NCBI GenBank assembly: GCA_031002005.1
Contig: CM061914.1
Location: 14,370,148-14,434,147 of the forward strand
DNA length: 64,000 nucleotides
Origin: Vandiemenella viatica
Lineage: Eukaryota; Arthropoda; Insecta; Orthoptera; Morabidae
Direction of reading: 5' to 3'
Shown here one piece after another: positions 33,701 to 44,705 of this stretch (the stretch's first letter is position 1; each line of letters begins with the position of its first letter). The translations under genes were made by a program, and so were the position numbers. The notes beneath the pieces were generated by a model. It was given only the letters and a program-made list of their open reading frames with translations, was not told the DNA's origin and made no database searches.

Positions 33701-33877
33701 TAAGCAAAAGAGTTTTTGTTTTATTACTGGGGCAGATTTTGAGTTCTGTGCCTTCTGAATATTCTGGAAAATATCAAATTTTGAAACTTCAAAACTTTGA
33801 AAATTAATTTGTTAATCATTGTTTAGTATTATTGCATTACTTAATATAAACATATTGAGTAAGTCATGTTTTTGCAG

Positions 33878-34108
33878 TATTTTCCTGGGAATAGACGGCC
33901 AGTTTGGTTTGTATTTTCTGGAATGGGATCCCAATGGCCGACAATGGGAAGAGCTCTTCTCCGTATTCCTGTATTTGCAGCAGCAATTGAGAAATGTCAC
34001 CAGGTTTTATATCCTAAAGGTATCAACATTGTCTCCATAATCAGTGATGAAGACCCACACCTCTTTGATAATATACTGAACTCATTTGTCGGCATTGCAG
34101 CCATTCAA
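33878..34108 (+). CDS. FASN: Fatty acid synthase exon (start of MAT domain)
   Basis: This exon of 231 bp (77 codons) starts YFPGNRRPVWFVFSGMGSQW, the signature opening of the FASN malonyl/acetyltransferase domain. It continues through ALLRIPVFAAAIEKCHQVL to the end, LNSFVGIAAIQ. The acceptor is TTTTTGCAG (33869-33877) and the donor GTAAGT follows the final CAA; both boundaries are phase 0. MAT loads acetyl and malonyl groups from CoA onto the acyl carrier. The GMGSQW loop helps form the oxyanion and substrate pocket in this family. Residues match insect FASN as I remember it and the frame is clean, so the exon looks functional. Confidence 0.95.
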
Positions 34109-35569
34109 GTAAGTGAATGAAATAATTATTATGATTGTTCTAATTAAGTCCAGAATAAATTAGCTCTAATTTCCTCTATGCTATCTTATTTAGTAAATAT
34201 ACACCAATCAAAATGATAAAAAGTATCCATTAGTTTTTTGTAATATAGATAATCACAGTTACTATGGTACAGTATATGTTTCTAAAATTCTTTGCACTGC
34301 TCATGTATTCTACGAGTCATTTTTCTTTCACGATTGCAATCAGTATCAATGAGTGTTTTTCTTTCAGGCTTAGCTCTCTTTTGGACATTGTGATGAGACA
34401 ATAAAATGTTGATGTAAGGCTTTATTTGTTGAAAATATAGTCAAAACAAGTTTGCAGGAGAATATTCTTTAAGTTTAATTGGTATCAGTTTAAAGCATTT
34501 TTAGGGCTTGAAGTATTTTTTTACTTCATGATTCAATGTTATCACAGAGTATGCTCAAGGTGCGACAGACTAAAATAATTGATATTACCAGTTTGAATTT
34601 TAATTTTTGATGATTCGTAAGTTTAATAAATTCTAAGAAATAACGGAGAGGCATTCCTACAGTTTACATAGTTTAAAGAAGTATTTTTAGTAGGATTCAT
34701 TTTACAGGAAATTTCAAGTCTTCCAGAAGTACTGTCATGTGCCGTGGTGCACTATAAGAGGCCCTGATTCCTAATTGTTGTTAACTGTTGAGCCTGTGAA
34801 ACTTTTAGGCTCAAAATTGCTAGAAAATGTCTTAAGGCTAGAAAAAGTTATTCATAGGTCTAGTGGAGACTATGTGGAACACTTTGGCATAGTATTAAAA
34901 AAGTTTGGACTAAGTTTTCTGGCAAGTTTTCAGGATTTAAATTAGTTGGTTTTACCTGGAGTTATTGTTTGGTGTGGTGTCAGTGGAGAAGAACATGCAA
35001 TCTTTGGAAAACAAACTATGATGTTATTATTAACATGGTCAAATTGACTAACTAAAGTGTTGTTGGTGGTGGGAGAACCTTTTATGTGGTTCATTAGTAA
35101 AACCAAGTATGAACTTCAAATAATGCATTGCATCATTTAATGGTTTCAGAAAAGACCAGAACATCTGACCTGTGACAGCATGTTTCTGCAGTTGTTGAGC
35201 ATTCTAATAACATTTCTGGTGACAAAAATCACTGTTTTTCATGGATATACCTTACATAAAAACTTGGTGAAATCTGATTGATGGGCTTAACCATAGTTAC
35301 AGTTGACAGATGCACAATTAAAGGTTCAAGGAAAATTAAGATTGTGATGTTAAAGATCTTAATTCCTAACCAAGATCAAGTTGACAAAAATATTACCAAC
35401 TTTTTACAACACCATTAGTTAACACTAGTTCATTGTATTGATATAATGTTAAAAATGCAAAACGTTCTTACTCTGGATAAAAATGAACAGAAATAACAAC
35501 TTCATAAGACAGCCAAATTGCATTGTTTTGATTGGATTTACATCACAATATTCTCATCATTTGTTTCAG
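34109..35569 (+). other. FASN: FASN intron of 1.46 kb
   Basis: It is bounded by GTAAGT at 34109 and a TTTGTTTCAG acceptor ending at 35569. It is AT-rich with no recognised transposon, and is the only repeat-poor intron in the window. Confidence 0.8.
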
Positions 35570-35759
35570 ATTGGTCTCGTTGACATCTTATATGAAATGG
35601 GGATACGGCCTGATGGAATGATTGGGCACTCGGTGGGAGAGTTAGGATGTGCTTATGCTGATGGTTCATTTACAGTAGAGGAAATGATTCTTGCTGCATA
35701 TTCACGTGGTCTTGCCTCAATTGAAACAGAGTTCATTCATGGTTCAATGGCAGCTATTG
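35570..35759 (+). CDS. FASN: Fatty acid synthase exon (MAT nucleophile)
   Basis: This 190-bp exon encodes IGLVDILYEMGIRPDGMIGH, then SVGELGCAYADGSFTVEEMI, and ends ...HGSMAAIG. GHSVGELG is the MAT nucleophilic elbow; its Ser forms the acyl-enzyme. The EFIHGSMAAIG end matches the segment before the next conserved block. It starts in phase 0 after CAG at 35567-35569 and ends after one base of a Gly codon at a GTAAGT donor, so it is phase 1. The exon at 59884 supplies the remaining two bases (GT), which restores GLGHKQ. Confidence 0.95.
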
Positions 35760-35765
35760 GTAAGT

Positions 35766-36719
35766 TCAGAAATAAAGTATAAAAAATCTTCATGTAATAA
35801 TGAAGTGACTTTATGTTGTTACCATTTAACCTTCACAAAAGGAAACAGCTAAGTGTAAGAGCAAGGTAATCATTCTCATAAGTGCTGAAAAGGAGTACTA
35901 TTTTTCTGTATATGGAAAGACATGATGGTATATGGGTATGGTGGGTAGCAGTAGCCACCCAGGAAATTCTGTGTAGGTATTTTACCCATCCAGAATTTGA
36001 GGACGGTCAAGCATGCAAAGTGCAAGGAGAGAAAGAGCATGCCAGCTGAGCATAGATGCACACATAATAGACTGCATTATTACAATTGTTATTATATTTC
36101 TGGGTAGATTAGATAAACAAATAAAATTTTCAGTGGGAACTGCCCTTTGTCTGATTGCCCACCCAGGCCTAACACGCCTGCTGGCCCTGCAAAAAGATGT
36201 CAAAGAAAGAAACTCGGTGGCGCTGAAGACGTTGCAGTTTCAAATTAAAAAAAAAAAATTAACAGCAACAAAAACAGAATGAATAAAACACAGTTATGAG
36301 AGGATAAAAGCTTTCTTATTTTTTGTAGGGGAGAGCAATATTTCTTAGATGTCTTATATTTTTCCCTCTTATTCGGCCAGCATGGACCATACAGACACTG
36401 GTCATCTCAGGTGAAATATCGGATGGGAGAGGAAAGCAACTATGTTCTGTCTGAAGTCTAAAAAGGGCTGCTGGGCCTGGCATACCTAATCTATAAGAGG
36501 AAAGTTATGTGTTTTTATGTGTCTGCGTAACTTTGTGTTTTCTGTATAATAAGCGTAATTTTCTTTGTTTGTGAAATGTGAGATAGATATTGGGACGCAT
36601 ACCCACATTGGTCTAGATTGTTGTGGAAAATTGTTTAAAACCACAACAATGCCAGCTGGTTAGAGGAGGCCTGGTGTTATGCCCAATCCTGTTGTACCTC
36701 CAGAGTCCAGAATGCAGTG
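35766..36719. other. Intron DNA without recognised features
   Basis: This stretch is AT-rich, with short overlapping ORFs on both strands near 35.9-36.3 kb but no domain. A 10-base A run lies near 36248-36257. Confidence 0.5.
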
Positions 36720-36885
36720 CTTATGGCTTTACACCTCATTAACATTGAGGTCATTAGAGTCAGGACAAGGAACGGGAAAGCATTCAGCCATTCAAGAAAT
36801 GATTCTGGCATTCAGCTGCAAAAACCAAATCCAGATGGCCGGACGTAGCTTAAAATCTATGTCCTCCCAAATGCATTGATCCACT
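36720..36885 (-). mobile_element. tRNA-derived SINE, diverged copy
   Basis: On the + strand, ACATTGAGGTCATTAGAGTC, CAAGGAACGGGAAAGCATTC and AAACCAAATCCAGATGGCC match the body of the better copies at 47.2 and 63.4 kb in the same orientation. The tRNA-like head at the right end is almost lost (ATGTCCTCCCAAATGCATTG). The ORF at 36679-36879 is this repeat. Confidence 0.7.
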
Positions 36886-36984
36886 CTAGTGGAATGTGTC
36901 ATATTTTTTAAATGCTTCAGCCATTTTTCTTTACATGTAATAATGAATTTAGTTGTTTAGTAACTACTTTATACCATTGTTTTA

Positions 36985-37188
36985 ATTTATTGGTTACCTT
37001 TGTAATGAAACAGGATTTTGCCAGTCATTTCGGCATTTGCCTTCTTCAGTGGTAGAAAAATGGACCATTAGGCTCCGTACGTGTGTACACAACAAACGTC
37101 ACACAATGATTAACTGGGTAGTGGGGGAAGGGTGGAGAAACAGGTAAGGAGTAGACTATTGATATATCAGCAATATCTGACATAATAT
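36985..37188 (-). mobile_element. PLE 3' UTR with a hammerhead core (outer part, before the solo LTR)
   Basis: It shares AATGGACCATTAGGCTCCG, GTGTGTACACAACAAACGTC, ACAATGATTAACTGGGTAGT and GAGTAGACTATTGATAT with the PLE 3' region at 60.3 kb. It reads on the minus strand, is cut at 37188 by the solo LTR and resumes at 39301. A hammerhead core lies at 37028-37049. Confidence 0.8.
37028..37049 (-). ncRNA. Hammerhead ribozyme core motif in a PLE 3' UTR
   Basis: On the minus strand, CTGAAGA (37043-37049), A, GGC-AAAT-GCC and GAAA (37028-37031) give the CUGANGA-stem II-GAAA pattern with a three-pair stem. Hammerhead motifs in PLEs are established knowledge. The inverted counterpart on the + strand at 41.35 kb has decayed to CCAAAGA. 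Stems I and III were not resolved by eye. Confidence 0.68.
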
Positions 37189-39300
37189 TGTCAGGGGGAA
37201 AGCTCGTATACGGGGGTCGGTATCGGCTTCATCACCTGAACTCTACGTCTTCCAAAAATATTCAAAGTCCTGAAAAGTTCTGTTACTGTGTTAAACTCTA
37301 TTGGAAGCTAACTGTTAAAATGACCACAGTCGCCACTTACAGCTTTAACCTCCTGTAAGAAAGGTGATATTGTAGAAATGAAAGTCAAAAGTTAAATAAC
37401 TGAATTATATTCTTGAAATCTCACATTAATTACACAAGTTCACAGTTAGCAAAGGCAATCGGATGTCAATCGTTCTCCGAAAATCACAGATTATGAATCA
37501 GAGCGAACACGCACTTCCCCCAAATGAAAACTATATTAGACGGTCACATTGTCGAAAACTGTTAGTCTGAATGTAGATTGTGCCGAATTTTGAAGATGGC
37601 GGTGGTCAGGCGTGACTGCTGTTTGGCCATAGTGCCAAGAACTTCCCCCCACTCCAACTGCGTCCCCGCGTCCGCACTCTTATGCGTTTTACGAAATACT
37701 GAATATCACCGAGCTCCTGCTTGCACGTACTGTCTCACTTATATATGTTTATCTCACGTGATGCTACACTCCGGCTGAGTGCCTCCGCGCGCTCGAACAT
37801 TCACATATGTTTAATTTAATAACTTCTCTATCAAGTGTTCGATTTAAAATCTGAAACGGAAAAAGTTATTGGAGTTTACGGGTGTAGTGTTTTAGGAAAA
37901 ATTTTAATTTATTTTTACTCTAATTCTTCTGTCTGATGACATGACCAAATATGGAAATCTTTCTGGTGTTACACCACAGGCCCGGATATTTTAGAAATTT
38001 TAAATCAGCTTTAGTTACAAACATGAAATTATGCTCAAAATGTTGGCCCCGATTTTAGCCTCTCAAAAATGTAAACTTTATTTAGATCTGTCAGGAATTG
38101 ATTAAGTTATTGCTATAAACAGTGATTTCCCAAAATCCGCCATTTATTATATGTGTATTTTTAGGTATAACTCTGAAGGTGTGTTGATTATTAAGCCGGA
38201 AAAATTACTAATGTGTTGCCCGAATTAAACTGCGTATTTTAAAAGTTGTCTCATCTTTGTAGGTGCTATATCATGGACACAATAAAATCGTTCTGTTTAT
38301 TCCACGTGTGTTATTGTCATGTGAATTTAGAAATTCTTTAACATCGGTTCTATGGCTTTAAATGGCATGGAATTAATGTGTACGAAGCTAGAAGAATGGA
38401 TCTTTAAGAGAAACAACTTTTCTAACCGGAATCTAAGTAGGCTTTTAAATGAAAAAATGTTAAAGTTGAGTGATCTATTTTATGTGTTCAGATGGCATTT
38501 AAAAATACTTAGACAGTTGGAAAAGTCCTGAAACTATTTAAAAGGCCTAAAATTGTTTATGTGCACTGTTTAGGAAAATGAGTGATCAAATTTCTTCATA
38601 ATTACTTCTTGTGATTATTAAATGCTTGAAAACTATCGGAAACTTGTTAATTATCCTTCTGAACTATCTCAGGCATTATTCTATTTACTTTTAGAACTTT
38701 AAAATGGTCAAATTCCATCACAATGTATTATCTTCATACTGCTTCAGTCTACCATCCAATCATCCTGTTTATTTCTTTAAAATATCTGCTAAACTATATT
38801 TAACTATGAAGTTATGGTTATTGTAGGTCTAGGCCTGGCTTTGATTATCTCTTTACTGTCTTTACTGTATAAAAACCTCTTCAGAAATACCAAAATCTGA
38901 TATATGGTAAATTTTTTAGGGTTAGATTTACTTATATTGAAATTAACTATTTATCTCTGGAATAATGCTTAGTAATCATGATAAAAGGTTTGTTTCGTCA
39001 CTCTATTTACTATTATTTAACCTTTACTTCTTTTAAATCAGTTCAGAATATCTCGCTAACCAATGTTAGGATCTGACAGTGAAAGTTTACTTTTATATGG
39101 TATAACCTATTTCCTGCTGGAATATCATTAGTTTGCTGAAATTTATAGTTTATTTACGTTGGCTATGTGCTATTTATTGGCTTTACTATACTCAAAGTGT
39201 TGTTATCTCGCTTTTAACTGTGGTATCTTGTACTGAAGTTAACCCCCAACTTGTCCGGATTTTAACGGAATCTTGAAAATCGAACGAGGGATACCTTACA
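37189..39300. repeat. Solo LTR of 2.1 kb inserted in a PLE
   Basis: The 2,112-bp block starts TGTCAGGGGGAAAG and ends ATACCTTACA. It is flanked by ATAT at 37185-37188 and 39301-39304, and splits a PLE 3' UTR whose two halves match the intact copy at 60.4 kb. No ORF or inner repeat is visible, so it is best read as a solo LTR left by recombination between two long LTRs. The TG/CA ends and 4-bp duplication fit. The ORF at 37578-37778 has no domain. Strand is unknown. Confidence 0.78.
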
Positions 39301-41165
39301 ATATATTGCATGTGATGGTAAAATGAACATATGTAGCAAGGTTACGGTACTGACGCAAAAAGTTATATCTAGTAAAAAAAAAAAAAAGGTGATGGGTTAA
39401 GTGGTTGGAATTGAATGGTGGTTGAGGCCAGGTGGGTGTGTTCCCATCTCCGGAGTTCTGCTTCAGTGGTGCTCTCAGGGAAAACTCTGACTGCTCTCAC
39501 AGTAAAAGAGTCATTGAGATTACAAATAATTTTCTCGGGTGACTAGCCGAGTTATAGGAGTGTTATCGTAATCACACGATATTTCGGCGCTCTCAATCGT
39601 CGGCGCCATCTCCTGGTGATTACGATAACACTCCTATAACTTGGCTAGTCACCTGAGAAAATTATTTGTATTCTCAACGCCGAGAAAGATTATGTAATTA
39701 TATAGTCATTGAGATTATTGGAATCGTGGCTATTGGCATGTTATGGTATCAGGAGGTACAAGTTCCGGGTGTGGACTGTTTGTCTGTGGCCATGCATTCT
39801 AACTGAGAGTTACTGTGTGGCGAGGCCTATGTAGGAGCTAGTACAGTGGTGGCAAGTTAGTTGGTATATAACGTGAGTTGTTGAACAGGTGGCATGTCCA
39901 ATGATGGGGAAAGTTTCCCCTGTGGTGGGATTGGAAAATGTCGTGGTGGGTGGAAGCAGGCTGCAGGTTTTACAGTGGAGTGTATTGCAAGGATAAGATC
40001 CATATGGTGCTTTTGGAGAGTCTGGTGGAGGGTATTTGTGGACTAAGATGTTCTTAAGATTGGGTGGTCTACTAAAACATGCATGGGGCATACTGGTTAG
40101 AATTTTGGGTAGTAGAGTATGCATTTCTGGAAAGGAGTAAAGGAAGTCATACCCCTGTCACAAGATATGTTTGATGGACAAGAGACTGGAGAGAACTGGG
40201 TGACAAAGGCAGGGCTATGGTTGGTTTTCATAGGAGACATGTGAGAGTGGGTGATTGCATGGGATATCTAGTTATGTACAAGATCCCTGGGGTAAAAAAG
40301 GGAAATAAGGGCTTGGGATAGGTGCTGTGAGTATTGACGGAAGGAATGAGCATCAGAACAAATGTGACTTCCACGGATGGCAAGATTGTATGGGACGGTA
40401 TGTTTGGTATGGAATGGATGGCAACTATAAAAGTGTAGATATTGCTGTAAATTAGTAGGTTTGATGTGGGCTGAGATATGAAGAGCACCATGCCTAAGCG
40501 TGATGTCAAAATCGAGGAATGTGATGTGTGAACAGGAGTAAGTCCAGGTGAAATTGATGGAATTTTTGCTGTTGTTAAGGAAATGGAGGAATTCAAGGAG
40601 GTGGTTTTTGCTGTGGGTCCAGATCATAAATATGTCATCTGTTTATCTGAACCATACGGCGGGTTTAAAGGGCGTATTTTTCAGGAAACGTTTCTCCAGA
40701 TGACCAAGGAATAAGTTGGCATAGGATGAGGCCATACGGGTTCCCATGGCAGTACTGCAGATTTGGTGATATACTTTAAAATTAAAGGTAAAGAAATTAT
40801 TGGAGAGAACTATATGGGCCAAGATTGAAAGGGAGTATGCACTAGACTGGCCATGAGGTGGTCACAGGCCTATTTAGTGTTCTAGGGCACTGAGGCCCTG
40901 ACTGAGGGGAATGTTGGTGTAGAGGGAAGTTACATCAATGGAGACCAGGAAGGAGTCTGGAGGTAGAGGTGTGTGGATTGTGAATAGGCGTTAAGGAAAT
41001 GTGGAGTGTCTTTCACGTATGAGGGAAGATTTTGTACAATGGGTTGGAGATGTTGATCCACAAAAGCTGAAATCCTTTCAGTGGGTGATCCATATGCCAC
41101 AACTATAGGTCGCCCAGGATTACCAGTCTTGTGGATCTTAGGGAGAAGATTTTTTTTCCTTTTAC
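39301..41165 (-). mobile_element. Penelope-like element, RT and GIY-YIG coding remnant
   Basis: Reading leftwards on the minus strand: 41178-40930 encodes [20 protein letters not shown] and [20 protein letters not shown], the PLE RT start. Next, 40627-40268 encodes MIWTHSKNHLLEFLHFLNNS, preceded by TDDIF (the catalytic DD box), and then ITFLDFDITLRHGALH. Finally, 40124-39810 encodes NPTTGETFPIIGHATC and QLTCHHCTSSYIGLATQ, the Cys-containing linker and GIY-YIG nuclease. Frameshifts and stops separate these. PLEs lack LTR integrase and use the GIY-YIG nuclease for insertion. The 3' UTR continues through 39301 and across the solo LTR to 36985. Confidence 0.88.
39523..39703. mobile_element. 181-bp palindromic short element inside the PLE
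   Basis: It is flanked by a 14-bp duplication, AGTCATTGAGATTA, at 39509-39522 and 39704-39717. It splits PLE sequence that is continuous at 60.6 kb. Arms of about 46 nt (sharing GTTATAGGAGTGTTATCGTA) surround a GC-rich centre. On the minus strand, GGCGC-loop-GCGCC-GAAA recalls a hammerhead stem II and GAAA, but the preceding box reads CAGGAGA rather than CTGANGA. It encodes no protein. The long duplication argues for retrotransposition rather than cut-and-paste. Confidence 0.82.
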
Positions 41166-41495
41166 TAGATATAACCATTCACGTTAATACCGTAACCTTA
41201 GTACATATATTCATTCTACCGTCTCAGACATTGCCGATATTTTGATAGCCTACTCCTTAGCCATTGCCTTTCTACCCAGTTAGTCATTGGGTGATGTTTT
41301 CTGTGTACACACATACGGAACCTAATGGCCCATTTTTCTACCACCAAAGAAGGAAGATGCCGAAATATTTTGTATTTGTTTGTCAACATAAGTGCTCCCT
41401 CACATCGCAGTCATCCTCTTTGGTATGTGGTGGGTTAATTTTCCTTTCCTTTATTATTTATATTACCTAGAAGCTGCTTCCATTTTCCTTAGATT
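41166..41495 (+). mobile_element. PLE 3' UTR in inverted orientation
   Basis: The + strand carries the same 3' region as 36985-37188 but in the opposite direction. It includes ACGGAACCTAATGGCCC, GATGCCGAAATATTTTGT, TATGTGGTGGGTTAATTTTC and the family end CTTCCATTTTCCTTAG at 41478-41493. Together with the minus-strand PLE to its left it forms a head-to-head, 3'-ends-out pair like 60161-61518, but asymmetric and older. Confidence 0.8.
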
Positions 41496-41599
41496 CATTA
41501 TTATTAATAATAATAACACATTTTACTTATTCATTCTCTAAACAATGTACCTACATTGTTTGTCAGTTAGTCACAAAACATTTAATGAATAACAGAAAT

Positions 41600-41948
41600 T
41601 AAAAAAACACAAAAAACTTATTTTTCCAGCTTTTTTGTCAGCAAACTTTTTGATAGGACTGGCAAAATCTAGGTTTTCTGCAACTTGATTTTCAATGGAT
41701 AGTGATATGTTTGAGACATTGTAGACCAAAAGTACATTTGTATCAATTTTAGTTTAGAAAAACTGCATTCACCACTTGCCACCAGTATTGTTAACAGAAT
41801 ATGCAATGATATACAGGTGTTGGGAAATAACTGTTAAAGATTGTGTTTTCGATTAAGTTTAATGTTTCGATAGGGGTTGCCTGACTGTCTTTGAGATAGT
41901 GTTGTAGACCTAAAACTTCATTGCACAATAAATCTCCATCAATAGCAG
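41600..41948 (-). pseudogene. hAT transposase pseudogene, C-terminal part (ZMYM1-like)
   Basis: The minus strand reads VLGLQHYLKDSQATPIETLN, then words matching a FPTPVYHC and SG-E-SFSKLK dimerisation region, and ends with KKFADKKAGKI. This resembles the C-terminus of the insect hAT/DUF4371 proteins annotated as zinc finger MYM-type protein 1-like. Stops and frameshifts are present. It is split from its upstream half (43085-44700) by a CR1 fragment. Confidence 0.72.
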
Positions 41949-41956
41949 TTAACTTT

Positions 41957-43072
41957 CAAAGGCTTTTTATAGAGTGAGCCACAAAATGGTAGTAAATAAG
42001 GTAAAATCTATTGGAATGGATCAGAAAGTGATTTGCTGTATAAAAGAATTGTTGAAAGGTAGAAAACAGAAAGTTAGGGTAGGGAATGTGGTATCAAAAG
42101 AAGTGGAAGTAAAAATGGGAGTTCCACAGGGTAGCATTGCTACTTATTATTTTAATAAATTATTGTGTTAATTGTTTACTATCAGAAATTAGATTGTTTG
42201 GAGATGACATAATGCTATACAAAAGGATCAAAGCGGTTGTGGATTTTAAACAGTTACAGGGTGATCTGGACAGGATATCTAGTTGGATTGGTTTAACAGG
42301 GGATGAAGATAAATGCAAAGAAGAGTCAGCTTATTAGATACACAAATAAAAAAAAAAGTTTATTATGATTATAAGGTGGGGAAAGAATTGCTTATTGAAG
42401 ACTTGAAATGTAAATATCTTGGCATTACATTTGATAACAAGCTTAAATGGGCAGATCACATTGGACAGGTTTCAAAATTCTGCATTTGTTGGAGAGGGTG
42501 GTGAGGGGATGTACGAGAGAAGTAAAGGAATTGGGTTTCAAAACTTTGGTCAGGCCATAGCTTGAATATGGTAGTGTATTATGGGACCCACATTTTGAGT
42601 ATCAAAAATAGGAGTTGGAGAAGGTGCAAAGAAGAGCTGCTAGATTTGTTTCTGGAAATTATCGCAGAACACAATCAGTAACAGACATGATAAAAGAGCT
42701 GGAATGGGACTCATTGGAAGACAGAAGGAGGGCAAAGAGGGTCATGGGAGTGTACAGGGCATATATTGATTATGAGGCATGGAAAGATATTGGTGTAAGA
42801 ATTGAAAGTAATGCGTAGAAGGGAAAAAATGACCATTACCACAAGCTGGCAAATGATTTGAGGCACAAGGGTGAAGGAAGATTCTCTTTTTTAGGTAAGG
42901 GTGTCAGGAATTGGTATAAGTTACCAAGAGAAATGGTGAATAATTTGCCAAAAACGTTGAAGGAATTTAAAGTTAAAATTTGTAAAGGGTAAATGTAGGT
43001 GGATGCAGAAAAGGGGTATGATGGGTGTTTAGGGAAATTGCCACCGGAGCAGGCACTCCATTGCAATTTAAT
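41957..43072 (+). mobile_element. CR1-like LINE fragment inserted in the hAT pseudogene
   Basis: A 5'-truncated copy begins in the KAFDRVSH region (CAAAGGCTTTTTATAGAGTG). It runs through MGVPQGSI, LFGDDIMLYKRIK and LKCKYLGITFDNKLKWADHI, then the tail VQRRAARFVSGNYRRTQSV (42615-42818), and ends CACTCCATTGCAATTTAA. The 8-bp target duplication TTAACTTT lies at 41949-41956 and 43073-43080. Frameshifts break the RT. It provides the intact version of the site where the gypsy element split the copy at 0.8-6.3 kb. Confidence 0.9.
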
Positions 43073-43084
43073 TTAACTTTATTT

Positions 43085-44705
43085 GCAGTATAGAACAATT
43101 TTTAACTTCAACAAGAAATTTCAAGTGACTGAAAAATTTTGCAACTGTTGAAATCTTTCCTTCACAGATACAAGCACAGTGTTCAAAAGAGCATTAAAAA
43201 ACTTGGTTTCAAATTTTGTTTGGATCAGGTATTGATTCATCAATGCCTCTTTGTCCAGTCTATGTTTAATGTGTCGTAGTCACATTTGTGGTTTGAAAAT
43301 TGACTACATCCCAATGATAATTCATTTGCTGTTATGATAGCTCTTTTGAGCTATATGCTTCCAAATAAGAACAACATTTATCAAATATTTCAGTAAAGTA
43401 GACAAAGTTGATTTTAGGTGACTGACTTGCTTTGCTCACAATGTTAATTTGAAAGAGAAAATCATACCATATTATAAGAGAAACAATAAAGCAAAAATCT
43501 TTTATTTGCCCTGCCAGTGTGGTCACTTCATGTGATGCCACAGAATCACTTTCAAGGAAACAAAAGCATCATGCATTTCACATAACTGATTTCAAACCAC
43601 TTTGATGCTTTCATTTCAAGCTTCCCAGCTTTCAAGGGTATATATTTTCAAATGATTGGTTATAATTTTCCATCTATTTACAGATCCTGCAAATAAATTA
43701 AACATTTTATTTTTTGTAAAATTCTGAACAGGGTAATGGATTTTACCAATGATTTTGCTGCATTGCATAATATTAAATTATAACTATGACATCCACATGT
43801 TAAAAAAAAAAAAATAGCTAATGGATTAATGTCAATAATTCTTTTCCGTGCGCCTTTTGATTTCCCCTTCATGTTTGTGCCATTATCATAACCCTGTCCT
43901 CTGTAGTCATTAATATTAAGGCAATGATCACTCAAAGTTTTTAAAATGCTTAGACCTGCACCCATTGTATCATCTATTTAAATGAAATAAAATATTCTTT
44001 TATGCTTGTGTCATCCTCTGTTATGTTGGTGCATCTTAATGTGATTGAAAGTTGCTCTTCATGACTTACATTACAATCAGCAATGATTGTATAATATTTT
44101 GAATCCTTTAAACAGGTTACTATTGTATATATAACTTTTGATGCCAGTAGTTCTATCAATTTATTTTGTAAATTTTTGCCTCAGTAATGGTCATCCAAAT
44201 CATTGTTCACTGGCAATCTGACATGCTCTTCCATGATGGGGTCAAACTTTGCCAATAGTTGCACAAAGCCTAAGAATTTTCCATTGTTTGGAGTAAATAA
44301 TTTATTGGATGACCCTCTGGGTGCCATGTTGTTTTCAGCCGCACCCTGTACCAGGTTATAGGCATATATCTTTGAAGCACATTGTTCCATCATAATCTTT
44401 CTTTAGAAATTACCCCCTGTTCTTCCTTGTCAATAGTTGAACCAGCTTTGATCCTGATTTCAGCTTTGTATGCATTTTCAAAGTTTCACTTAAATGATTC
44501 CAATTTTTGAAGCCTTCAGTAGAGATCAAATTTGTAGTTGACTTTAAATCAAATAGTTGATAACAAAAGCAAATTACACTGTCATTTGATATTGAATAAA
44601 CAAACCACTGACATCTGATAGTTTGTTCATTTGAAAGATTCATTGCGTAATGAGTTTGTAAGCACCTTAGAATTTTGGCAACTTCTAGTTTTGCTTAGAC
44701 TGGAC
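43085..44705 (-). pseudogene. hAT transposase pseudogene, N-terminal and central parts (ZMYM1-like)
   Basis: Reading from 44643 down on the minus strand, RCQWFVYSISNDSVICFCYQ then LFDL and GFKNWNHL form a TTF-type zinc finger. Next, 44393-44181 encodes GSSNKLFTPNNGKFLGFVQL and LLAKFDPIMEEHV, and 44159-43974 encodes IELLASKVIYTIV with a D-like position in YTIIADCN. Then 43965-43678 encodes YRGQGYDNGTNMKGKSKGAR and CGCHSYNLILCNAAK, the family's RGQ-YDNG-NM-G and CA-H-LNL blocks. Several stops occur (for example near 43970 and 44170). It was a hAT element or a gene derived from one; the breaks favour a dead transposon. Confidence 0.82.

Larger units (their letters stand above)
12142..33877 (+). 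other. FASN: FASN intron of 21.7 kb
   Basis: The donor GTAAAT at 12142 and the acceptor TTTTTGCAG ending at 33877 bound this intron. It holds at least ten separable transposable-element insertions, listed individually here, including two transposons and one 7.6-kb LTR element. I see no other host exon in it. If the reading is right, about 7.6 kb of the intron is one recent insertion. Confidence 0.8.

Noticed and set aside
34720..35200. Possible transposase scrap (GVIVWCGVSGEEHAIFGK) in the short FASN intron
   Set aside because: The words are suggestive of a Tc1-type block but too short and isolated to support a call.
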